This document shows positions 50,710 through 62,638 of a DNA stretch of 64,000 nt, piece after piece. A program made the position numbers and the translations under genes. Source of the DNA: Hydractinia symbiolongicarpus (lineage: Eukaryota; Cnidaria; Hydrozoa; Anthoathecata; Hydractiniidae); NCBI RefSeq assembly GCF_029227915.1, contig NC_079885.1:1240001-1304000 (forward strand), written 5' to 3'. The first letter of the stretch is position 1, and each line of letters starts with the position of its first letter. Below the pieces are notes generated by a model. It saw nothing but the letters and a program-made list of their open reading frames with translations. It was not told where the DNA came from and searched no databases.

Positions 50710-52331
50710 GAAAGTACCCAGGGAGTAAACTCATTTCCCGAACGATTTTTTAAATTATATTTTCACCACTAAAACGCATGAGACTTGTAGTTTTCAAAAA
50801 TGTTTTCATTTTTGATGAGACGCTAAATGAAAGAAGTTTAATCGCCGCAAACGAAAACCTGCGATTTCTCGTAAATCCCGGACTCGGCCCGTATAGTCAA
50901 AAGTATAATAAGAAGGTACCCAGGGTGTAAACTCATTTCCCGAACGATTTTTTAAATTATTATTTCACCACTAAAGCCCATGAGACTTGTAGTTTTTAAA
51001 AATGTTTTCATTTTTGATGAGACGCTGAATAAAAGAAGTTTAATCGCCGGCAAACGAAAACCCGCCATTTCCCGTAAACCATGGACTCGGCCCGTATAAT
51101 CAAAAGTATACAAAGAAAGTACCCATGGAGTAAACTCATTTCCCGAACGATTTTTTAAATTATTTTTTCAGCACTAAAACGCATGAGACTTGTAGTTTTT
51201 AAAAATGTTTTCATTTTCGATGAGACGGTGAATAAAAGAAGTTTAATCGCCGGCAAACGAAAACCTGCGATTTCCCGTAAATCCTGGACTCGGCCCGTAT
51301 AGTCAAAAGTATACAAAGAAAGTACCCAGGGAGTAAACTCATTTCCCAAACGATTTTTTAAATTATTATTTCACCACTAAAACGCATAAGACTTGTAGTT
51401 TTTAAAAATGTTTTCATTTTTGATGAGACGCTGAATAAAAGAAGTTTAATCGCCGGCAAACGAAAACCCGCCATTTCCCGTAAATCCCGGGCTTGGCCCG
51501 TATAGTCAAAAGTATAACAAGAAAGTACCCAGGGAGTAAACTCATTTCCCGAACGATTTTTTTAATTATATTTTCACCACTAAAACGCATGAGACTTGTA
51601 GTTTTCAAAAATGTTTTCATTTTTGATGAGACGCTAAATGAAAGAAGTTTAATCGCCGCAAACGAAAACCTGCGATTTCCCGTAAATCCCGGACTCGGCC
51701 CGTATAGTCAAAAGTATAATAAGAAAGTACCCAGGGTGTAAACTCACTTCCCGAACGATTTTTTAAATTATTATTTCACCACTAAAGCCCATGAGACTTG
51801 TAGTTTTTAAAATTGTTTTCATTTTTGATGAGACGCTGAATAAAAGAAGTTTAATCGCCGGCAAACGAAAACCCGCCATTTCCCGTAAACCCTGGACTCG
51901 GCCCGTATAATCAAAAGTATACAAAGAAAGTACCCATGGAGTAAACTCATTTCCCGAACGATTTTTTTAATTATTTTTTCAGCACTAAAACGCATGAGAC
52001 TTGTAGTTTTTAAAAATGTTTTCATTTTCGATGAGACGGTGAATAAAAGAAGTTTAATCGCCGGCAAACGAAAACCTGCGATTTCCCGTAAATCCTGGAC
52101 TCGGCCCGTATAGTCAAAAGTATACAAAGAAAGTAGCCAGGGAGTAAACTCATTTCCCAAACGATTTTTTAAATTATTATTTCACCACTAAAACGCATAA
52201 GACTTGTAGTTTTTAAAAATGTTTTCATTTTTGATGAGACGCTGAATAAAAGAAGTTTAATCGCCGGCAAACGAAAACCCGCCATTTCCCGTAAATCCCG
52301 GGCTTGGCCCGTATAGTCAAAAGTATAACAA
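50710..52331 (+). repeat. 811-bp tandem duplication of F-G-H-I monomers (copies ~50710-51520, ~51521-52331)
   Basis: 'acccatgg' recurs at 51121 and 51932, offset 811, with F, G, H and I in the same order. So an 811-bp four-monomer unit can be built from the second subfamily set as well as from A-D. 'gatttttttaattat' occurs in two different monomers (51556, 51960). Confidence 0.84.
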
Positions 52332-55300
52332 GAAAGTACCCAGGGAGTAAACTCATTTCCCGAACGATTTTTTATATTATTTTTTTACCACTAAACGCAT
52401 GAGACTTGTAGTTTTCAAAAATATTTTCATATTTGATGGGACGCTGAATAAAAGAAGTTTAATCGCCGGCAAACGAAAATCCGCGATTTCCCGTAAATCC
52501 CGGACTCGGCCCGTATAGTCAAAAGTATACAAAGAAAGTACCCAGGGAGTAAACTCATTTCCCGAACGATTTTTTAAATTATTTTTTCACCACTAAAACG
52601 CATAAGACTTGTAGTTTTTAAAAATGTTTTCATTTTTGATGAGACGCTGAATAAAAGAAGTTTAATCGCCGGCAAACGAAAACCTGCGATTTCCCGTAAA
52701 TCCCGGACTCGGCCCGTATAGTCAAAAGTATACAAAGAAAGTATCCAGGGAATAAACTCTTTTCCCGAACGATTTTTTAAATTATTTTTTCACCACTAAA
52801 ACGCATGAGACTTGTAGTTTTTAAAAATGTTTTCATTTTTGCTGAGACGCTGAATAAAAGAAGTTTAATTGCCGGGAAACGAAAACCCGCGACTTCCCGT
52901 AAATCCCGGACTCGGCCCGTATAGTCAAAAGTATACAAAGAAAGTACCCAGGGAGTAAACTCATTTCCCGAACGATTTTAAATTATATTTTCACCACTAA
53001 AACGCATAAGACTTGTAGTTTTTAAAAATGTTTTCATTTTTGATGAGACGCTGAATAAAAGAAGTTTAATCGCCGGCAAACGAAAACCCGCGATTTCCCG
53101 TAAATCCCGGGCTTGGCCCGTATAGTCAAAAGTATAAAAAGAAAGTACCCAGGGAGTAAACTCATTTCCCGAACGATTTTTTATATTATTTTTTTACCAC
53201 TAAACGCATGAGACTTGTAGTTTTCAAAAGTATTTTCATATTTGATGGGATGCTGAATAAAAGAAGTTTAATCGCCGGCAAACGAAAATCCGCGATTTTC
53301 CGTAAATCCCGGACTCGGCCGTATAGTCAAAAGTATACAAAGAAAGTACCCAGGGAGTAAACTCATTTCCCGAACGATTTTTAAATTTATTTTTTCACCA
53401 CTAAAACGCATGAGACTTGTAGTTTTCAAAAATGTTTTCATTTTTGATGAGACGCTGAATAAAAGAAGTTTAATCGCCGGCAAACGAAAACCCGCCATTT
53501 CCCGTAAATCCCGGGCTTGGCCCGTATAGTCAAAAGTATAACAAGAAAGTACCCAGGGAGTAAACTCATTTCCCGAACGATTTTTTATATTATTTTTTTA
53601 CCACTAAACGCATGAGACTTTTAGTTTTCAAAAATATTTTCATATTTGATGGGACGCTGAATAAAAGAAGTTTAATCGCCGGCAAACGAAAATCCGCGAT
53701 TTCCCGTAAATCCCGGACTTGGCCCGTATAGTCAAAAGTATACAAAGAAAGTATCCAGGGAATAAACTCTTTTCCCGAACGATTTTTTAAATTATTTTTT
53801 CACCACTAAAACGCATGAGACTTGTAGTTTTTAAAAATGTTTTCATTTTTGCTGAGACGCTGAATAAAAGAAGTTTAATCGCCGGGAAACGAAAACCCGC
53901 GACTTCCCGTAAATCCCGGACTCGGCCCGTATAGTCAAAAGTATACAAAGAAAGTACCCAGGGAGTAAACTCATTTCCCGAACGATTTTTAAAATTTTTT
54001 TTTCACCACTAAAACGCATGAGACTTGTAGTTTTCAAAAATGTTTTAATTTTTGATGAGACGCTGAATGAAAGAAGTTTAATCGCCGGCAAACGAAAACC
54101 TGCGATTTCCCGTAAATCCCGGACTCGGCCCGTATAGTCAAAAGTATAAAAAGAAAGTACCCAGGGAGTAAACTCATTTCCCAAACGATTTTTTATATTA
54201 TTTTTTTACCACTAAACGCATGAGACTTGTAGTTTTCAAAAATATTTTCATATTTGATGGGACGCTGAATAAAAGAAGTTTAATCGCCGGCAAATGAAAA
54301 TCCGCGATTTCCCGTAAATCCCGGACTCGGCCCGTATAGTCAAAAGTATACAAAGAAAGTACCCAGGGAGTAAACTCATTTCCCGAACAATTTTTTAAAT
54401 TATTTTTTCACCACTAAAACGCATAAGACTTGTAGTTTTTAAAAATGTTTTCATTTTTGATGAGACGCTGAATAAAAGAAGTTTAATCGCCGGCAAACGA
54501 AAACCTGCGATTTCCCGTAAATCCCGGACTCGGCCCGTATAGTCAAAAGTATACAAAGAAAGTATCCAGGGAATAAACTCTTTTCCCGAACGATTTTTTA
54601 AATTATTTTTTCACCACTAAAACGCATGAGACTTGTAGTTTTTAAAAATGTTTTCATTTTTGCTGAGACGCTGAATAAAAGAAGTTTAATCGCCGGGAAA
54701 CGAAAACCCGCGACTTCCCGTAAATCCCGGACTCGGCCCGTATAGTCAAAAGTATACAAAGAAAGTACCCAGGGAGTAAACTCATTTCCCGAACGATTTT
54801 TAAATTTATTTTTTCACCACTAAAACGCATGAGACTTGTAGTTTTCAAAAATGTTTTCATTTTTGATGAGACGCTGAATGAAAGAGGTATAATCGCCGGC
54901 AAACGAAAACCTGCGATTTCCCGTAAATCCCGGACTCGGCCCGTATAGTCAAAAGTATAAAAAGAAAGTACCCAGGGAGTAAACTCATTTCCCGAACGAT
55001 TTTTTATATTATTTTTTCACCACTAAAACGCATAAGACTTGTAGTTTTTAAAAATGTTTTCATTTTTGATGAGACGCTGAATAAAAGAAGTTTAATCGCC
55101 GGCAAACGAAAACCCGCCATTTCCCGTAAATCCCGGGCTTGGCCCGTATAGTCAAAAGTATAACAAGAAAGTACCCAGGGAGTAAACTCATTTCCCGAAC
55201 GATTTTTTATATTATTTTTTTACCACTAAACGCATGAGACTTGTAGTTTTCAAAAATATTTTCATATTTGATGGGACGCTGAATAAAAGAAGTTTAATCG

Positions 55301-56300
55301 CCGGCAAACGAAAATCCGCGATTTCCCGTAAATCCCGGACTCGGCCCGTATAGTCAAAAGTATACAAAGAAAGTACCCAGGGAGTAAACTCATTTCCCGA
55401 ACGATTTTTTAAATTATTTTTTCACCACTAAAACGCATAAGACTTGTAGTTTTTAAAAATGTTTTCATTTTTGATGAGACGCTGAATAAAAGAAGTTTAA
55501 TCGCCGGCAAACGAAAACCTGCGATTTTCCGTAAATCCCGGACTCGGCCCGTATAGTCAAAAGTATACAAAGAAAGTATCCAGGGAATAAACTCTTTTCC
55601 CGAACGATTTTTTAAATTATTTTTTCACCACTAAAACGCATGAGACTTGTAGTTTTTAAAAATGTTTTCATTTTTGCTGAGACGCTGAATAAAAGAAGTT
55701 TAATCGCCGGGAAACGAAAACCCGCGACTTCCCGTAAATCCCGGACTCGGCCCGTATAGTCAAAAGTATACAAAGAAAGTACCCAGGGAGTAAACTCATT
55801 TCCCGAACGATTTTTTAAATTTTTTTTTCACAACTAAAACGCATGAGACTTGTAGTTTTCAAAAATGTTTTAATTTTTGATGAGACGCTGAATGAAAGAA
55901 GTTTAATCGCCGGCAAACGAAAACCTGCGATTTCCCGTAAATCCCGGACTCGGCCAGTATAGTCAAAAGTATAAAAAGAAAGTACCCAGGGAGTAAACTC
56001 ATTTCCCAAACGATTTTTTATATTATTTTTTTACCACTAAACGCATGAGACTTGTAGTTTTCAAAAATATTTTCATATTTGATGGGACGCTGAATAAAAG
56101 AAGTTTAATCGCCGGCAAACGAAAATCCGCGATTTTCCGTAAATCCCGGACTCGGCCCGTATAGTCAAAAGTATACAAAGAAAGTACCCAGGGAGTAAAC
56201 TCATTTCCCGAACGATTTTTTAAATTATTTTTTCACCACTAAAACGCATAAGACTTGTAGTTTTTAAAAATGTTTTCATTTTTGATGAGACGCTGAATAA
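52332..56300 (+). repeat. Four irregular copies of a 0.8-1.0 kb E/F/C unit
   Basis: The private E form 'aataaactcttttcccg' occurs at 52751, 53761, 54572 and 55586, spaced 1010, 811 and 1014 bp. Each is followed by 'gccgggaaacg', another private change. Between them lie C monomers, 'cataag' monomers and F-derived monomers with 'gttttaatttttgatg' (about 54042, 55866). 'gaacgattttaaatt' at 52971 is a two-base deletion. Confidence 0.84.
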
Positions 56301-59300
56301 AAGAAGTTTAATCGCCGGCAAACGAAAACCCGCGATTTCCCGTAAATCCCAGGCTTGGCCCGTATAGTCAAAAGTATAAAAAGAAAGTACCCAGGGAGTA
56401 AACTCATTTCCCGAACGATTTTTTATATTATTTTTTTACCACTAAACGCATGAGACTTGTAGTTTTCAAAAGTATTTTCATATTTGATGGGACGCTGAAT
56501 AAAAGAAGTTTAATCGCCGGCAAACGAAAATCCGCGATTTTCCGTAAATCCCGGACTCGGCCGTATAGTCAAAAGTATACAAAGAAAGTACCCAGGGAGT
56601 AAACTCATTTCCCGAACGATTTTTAAATTTATTTTTTCACCACTAAAACGCATGAGACTTGTAGTTTTCAAAAATGTTTTCATTTTTGATGAGACGCTGA
56701 ATGAAAGAGGTATAATCGCCGGCAAACGAAATCCCGCGTTTTCCCGTAAATCCGGGGCTTGGCCCGTATAGTCGAATGTATACAAAGAAAGTACCCTGTG
56801 AGTAAACTCATTTCCAGAACAATTTTTTAAATTATTTTTTCACCACTAAAACGCATAAGACTTGTAGTTTTTAAAAATGTTTTCATTTTTGATGAGACTC
56901 TGAATAAAAGAAGTTTAATCGCCGGCAAACGAAAACCCGCGATTTCCCGTAAATCCCGGCTTGGCCCGTATAGTCAAAAGTATACAAAGAAAGTACCCAG
57001 GGAGTAAACTCATTTCCCGAACGATTTTTTAAATTATTTTTTCACCACTAAAACGCATAAGACTTGTAGTTTTTAAAAATGTTTTCATTTTTGATGAGAC
57101 GCTGAATAAAAGAAGTTTAATCGCCGGCAAACGAAAACCCGCGATTTCCCGTAAATCCGGGGCTTGGCCCGTATAGTCAAAAGTATAAAAAAAAAGTACC
57201 CAGGGAGTAAACTCATTTCCCGAACGATTTTTTATATTATTTTTTTACCACTAAACGCATGAGACTTGTAGTTTTCAAAAATATTTTCATATTTGATGGG
57301 ACGCTGAATAAAAGAAGTTTAATCGCCGGCAAACGAAAATCCGCGATTTTCCGTAAATCCCGGACTCGGCCCGTATAGTCAAAAGTATACAAAGAAAGTA
57401 CCCAGGGAGTAAACTCATTTCCCAAACGATTTTTTAAATTTATTTTTTCACCACTAAAACGCATGAGACTTGTAGTTTTCAAAAATGTTTTCATTTTTGA
57501 TGAGACGCTTAATGAAAGAGGCTTAATCGCCGGCAAACGAAATCCCGCGTTTTCCCGTAAACCTGGGGCTTGGCCCGTATAGTCGAATGTATACAAAGAA
57601 AGTACCCTGTGAGTAAACTCATTTCCAGAACGATTTTTTAAATTATTTTTTCACCACTAAAACGCATAAAACTTGTAGTTTTTAAAAATGTTTTCATTTT
57701 TGATGAGACGCTGAATAAAAGAAGTTTAATCGCCGGCAAACGAAAACCCGCGATTTCCCGTAAATCCCGGCTTGGCTCGTATAGTCAAAAGTATACAAAG
57801 AAAGTACCCAGGGAGTAAACTCATTTCCCGAACGATTTTTTAAATTATTTTTTCACCACTAAAACGCATAAGACTTGTAGTTTTTAAAAATGTTTTCATT
57901 TTTGATGAGACGCTGAATAAAAGAAGTTTAATCGCCGGCAAACGAAAACCCGCGATTTCCCGTAAATCCGGGGCTTGGCCCGTATAGTCAAAAGTATAAA
58001 AAAAAAGTACCCAGGGAGTAAACTCATTTCCCGAACGATTTTTTATATTATTTTTTTACCACTAAACGCATGAGACTTGTAGTTTTCAAAAATATTTTCA
58101 TATTTGATGGGACGCTGAATAAAAGAAGTTTAATCGCCGGCAAACGAAAATCCGCGATTTTCCGTAAATCCCGGACTCGGCCCGTATAGTCAAAAGTATA
58201 CAAAGAAAGTACCCAGGGAGTAAACTCATTTCCCAAACGATTTTTTAAATTTATTTTTTCACCACTAAAACGCATGAGACTTGTAGTTTTCAAAAATGTT
58301 TTCATTTTTGATGAGACGCTTAATGAAAGAGGCTTAATCGCCGGCAAACGAAATCCCGCGTTTTCCCGTAAATCCGGGGCTTGGCCCGTATAGTCGAATG
58401 TATACAAAGAAAGTACCCTGTGAGTAAACTCATTTCCAGAACGATTTTTTAAATTATTTTTTCACCACTAAAACGCATAAGACTTGTAGTTTTTAAAAAT
58501 GTTTTCATTTTTGATGAGACTCTGAATAAAAGAAGTTTAATCGCCGGCAAACGAAAACCCGCGATTTCCCGTAAATCCCGGCTTGGCCCGTATAGTCAAA
58601 AGTATACAAAGAAAGTACCCAGGGAGTAAACTCATTTCCCGAACGATTTTTTAAATTATTTTTTCACCACTAAAACGCATAAGACTTGTAGTTTTTAAAA
58701 ATGTTTTCATTTTTGATGAGACGCTGAATAAAAGAAGTTTAATCGCCGGCAAACGAAAACCCGCGATTTCCCGTAAATCCCGGGCTTGGCCCGTATAGTC
58801 AAAAGTATAAAAAGAAAGTACCCAGGGAGTAAACTCATTTCCCGAACGATTTTTTATATTATTTTTTTACCACTAAACGCATGAGACTTGTAGTTTTCAA
58901 AAGTATTTTCATATTTGATGGGACGCTGAATAAAAGAAGTTTAATCGCCGGCAAACGAAAATCCGCGATTTTCCGTAAATCCCGGACTCGGCCGTATAGT
59001 TAAAAGTATACAAAGAAAGTACCCAGGGAGTAAACTCATTTCCCGAACGATTTTTAAATTTATTTTTTCACCACTAAACGCATGAGACTTGTAGTTTTCA
59101 AAAATATTTTCATATTTGATGGGACGCTGAATAAAAGAAGTTTAATCGCCGGCAAACGAAAATCCGCGATTTTCCGTAAATCCCGGACTCGGCCCGTATA
59201 GTCAAAAGTATACAAAGTAAGTACCCAGGGAGTAAACTCATTTCCCAAACGATTTTTTAAATTTATTTTTTCACCACTAAAACGCATGAGACTTGTAGTT

Positions 59301-61219
59301 TTCAAAAATGTTTTCATTTTTGATAAGACGCTTAATGAAAGAGGCTTAATCGCCGGCAAACGAAATCCCGCGTTTTCCCGTAAATCCGGGGCTTGGCCCG
59401 TATAGTCGAATGTATACAAAGAAAGTACCCTGTGAGTAAACTCATTTCCAGAACGATTTTTTAAATTATTTTTTCACCACTAAAACGCATAAAACTTGTA
59501 GTTTTTAAAAATGTTTTCATTTTTGATGAGACGCTGAATAAAAAAAGTTTAATCGCCGGCAAACGAAAACCCGCGATTTCCCGTAAATCCGGGGCTTGGC
59601 CCGTATAGTCAAAAGTATAAAAAAAAAGTACCCAGGGAGTAAACTCATTTCCCGAACGATTTTTTATATTATTTTTTTACCACTAAACGCATGAGACTTG
59701 TAGTTTTCAAAAATATTTTCATATTTAATGGGACGCTGAATAAAAGAAGTTTAATCGCCGGCAAACAAAAATCCGCGATTTTCCGTAAATCCCGGACTCG
59801 GCCCGTATAGTCAAAAGTATACAAAGAAAGTACCCAGGGAGTAAACTCATTTCCCAAACGATTTTTTAAATTTATTTTTTCACCACTAAAACGCATGAGA
59901 CTTGTAGTTTTCAAAAATGTTTTCATTTTTGATGAAACGCTTAATGAAAGAGGCTTAATCGCCGGCAAACGAAATCCCGCGTTTTCCCGTAAATCCGGGG
60001 CTTGGCCCGTATAGTCGAATGTATTTAAAGAAAGTACCCTGTGAGTAAACTCATTTCCAGAACGATTTTTTAAATTATTTTTTCACCACTAAAACGCATA
60101 AAACTTGTAGTTTTTAAAAATGTTTTCATTTTTGATGAGACTCTGAATAAAAGAAGTTTAATCGCCGGTAAACGAAAACCCGCGATTTCCCGTAAATCCC
60201 GGCTTCGCCCGTATAGTCAAAAGTATACAAAGAAAGTACCCAGGGAGTAAACTCATTTCCCGAACGATTTTTTAAATTATTTTTTCACCACTAAAACGCA
60301 TAAGACTTGTAGTTTTTAAAAATGTTTTCATTTTTGATGAGACGCGGAATAAAAGAAGTTTAATCGCCGGCAAACGAAAACCCGCGATTTCCCGTAAATC
60401 CCAGCTTGGCCCGTATAGTCAAAAGTATACAAAGAAAGTATCCAGGGAATAAACTCATTTCCCGAACGATTTTTTAAATTATTTTTTCACCACTAAAACG
60501 CATGAGACCTGTAGTTTTTAAAAATGTTTTCATTTTTGCTGAGACGCTGAATAAAATAAGTTTAATCGCCGGCAAACGAAAACCCGCGACTTCCCGTAAA
60601 TCCCGGACTCGGCCCGTATAGTCAAAAGTATACAAAGAAAGTACCCAGGGAGTAAAGTCATTTCCCGAACGATTTTTTAAATTATATTTTCACCACTAAA
60701 ACGCATGAGACTTGTAGTTTTCAAAAATGTTTTCATTTTTGATGAGACGCTAAATGAAAGAAGTTTAATCGCCGCAAACGAAAACCTGCGATTTCCCGTT
60801 AATCCCGGACTCGGCCCGTATAGTCAAAAGTATAATAAGAAAGTACCCAGGGTGTAAACTCATTTCCCGAACGATTTTTTAAATTATTATTTCACCACTA
60901 AAGCCCATGAGACTTGTAGTTTTTAAAAATGTTTTCATTTTTGATGAGACGCTGAATAAAAGAAGTTTAATCGCCGGCAAACGAAAACCCGCGATTTCCC
61001 GTAAATCCCGGGCTTGGCCCGTATAGTCAAAAGTATACAAAGAAAGTATCCAGGGAATAAACTCATTTCCCGAACGATTTTTTAAATTATTTTTTCACCA
61101 CTAAAACGCATGAGACTTGTAGTTTTTAAAAATGTTTTCATTTTTGCTGAGACGCTGAATAAAAGAAGTTTAATCGCCGGCAAACGAAAACCCGCGACTT
61201 CCCGTAAATCCCGGACTCG
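56301..61219 (+). repeat. A-B-C-D dominated region, then E-F-G
   Basis: A-B-C-D units repeat here, with C-D pairs at 57237 and 58048 (811 bp apart) and more at about 59.06 and 59.67 kb. The one-base deletion 'actcggccgtatag' links about 56560 and 58990 with 53315 far upstream, and 'aaaagtattttc' links the C monomers before them. A private 'gtatttaaag' lies at 60022. From about 60.37 kb E, F and G monomers return. Confidence 0.82.
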
Positions 61220-62638
61220 GCCCGTATAGTCAAAAGTATACAAAGAAAGTACCCAGGGAGTAAACTCATTTCCCGAACGATTTTTTAAATTATATTTTCA
61301 CCACTAAAACGCATGAGACTTGTAGTTTTCAAAAATGTTTTCATTTTTGATGAGACGCTAAATGAAAGAGGTTTAATCGCCGGCAAACGAAAACCCGCGA
61401 TTTCCCGTAAATCCCGGGCTTGGCCCGTATAGTCAAAAGTATAACAAGAAAGTACCCAGGGAGTAAACTCATTTCCCGAACGATTTTTTATATTATTTTT
61501 TTACCACTAAACGCATGAGACTTGTAGTTTTCAAAAATATTTTCATATTTGATGGGACGCTGAATAAAAGAAGTTTAATCGCCGGCAAACGAAAATCCGC
61601 GATTTCCCGTAAATCCCAGACTCGGCCCGTATCGTCAAAAGTATACAAAGAAAGTACCCAGGGAGTAAACTCATTTCCCGAACGATTTTTTAAATTATTT
61701 TTTCACCACTAAAACGCATAAGACTTGTAGTTTTTAAAAATGTTTTCATTTTTGATGAGACGCTGAATAAAAGAAGTTTAATCGCGGGCAAACGAAAACC
61801 CGCGATTTCCCGTAAATCCCGGGCTTGGCCCGTATAGTCAAAAGTATACAAAGAAAGTATCCAGGGAATTAACTCATTTCCCGAACGATTTTTTAAATTA
61901 TTTTTTCACCACTAAAACGTATGAGACTTGTAGTTTTTAAAAATGTTTTCATTTTTGCTGAGACGCTGAATAAAAGAAGTTTAATCGCCGGCAAACGAAA
62001 ACCCGCGACTTCCCGTAAATCCCGGACTCGGCCCGTATAGTCAAAAGTATACAAAGAAAGTACCCAGGGAGTAAACTCATTTCCCGAACGATTTTTTAAA
62101 TTATATTTTCACCACTAAAACGCATGAGACTTGTAGTTTTCAAAAATGTTTTCATTTTTGATGAGACGCTAAATGAAAGAAGTTTAATCGCCGCAAACGA
62201 AAACCTGCGATTTCCCGTAAATCCCGGACTCGGCCCGTATAGTCAAAAGTATAATAAGAAAGTACCCAGGGTGTAAACTCATTTCCCGAACGATTTTTTA
62301 AATTATTATTTCAGCACTAAAGCCCATGAGACTTGTAGTTTTTAAAAATGTTTTCATTTTTGATGAGACGCTGAATAAAAGAAGTTTAATCGCCGGCAAA
62401 CGAAAACCCGCCATTTCCCGTAAACCCTGGACTCGGCCCGTATAATCAAAAGTATACAAAGAAAGTACCCATGGAGTAAACTCATTTCCCGAACGATTTT
62501 TTAAATTATTTTTTCAGCACTAAAACGCATGAGACTTGTAGTTTTTAAAAATGTTTTCATTTTCGATGAGACGGTGAATAAAAGAAGTTTAATCGCCGGC
62601 AAACGAAAACCTGCGATTTCCCGTAAATCCTGGACTCG
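61220..62638 (+). repeat. 1419-bp tandem duplication, copy 1 (7 monomers)
   Basis: 'ccgtatagtc' at 61222 and 62641 begin matching stretches 1419 bp apart. Shared rare tags are 'cccagactcgg' with 'cgtatcgtc' (about 61615, 63034), 'ggaattaac' (about 61865, 63284) and 'ttcagcactaaagccc' (about 62310, 63729). Confidence 0.87.
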
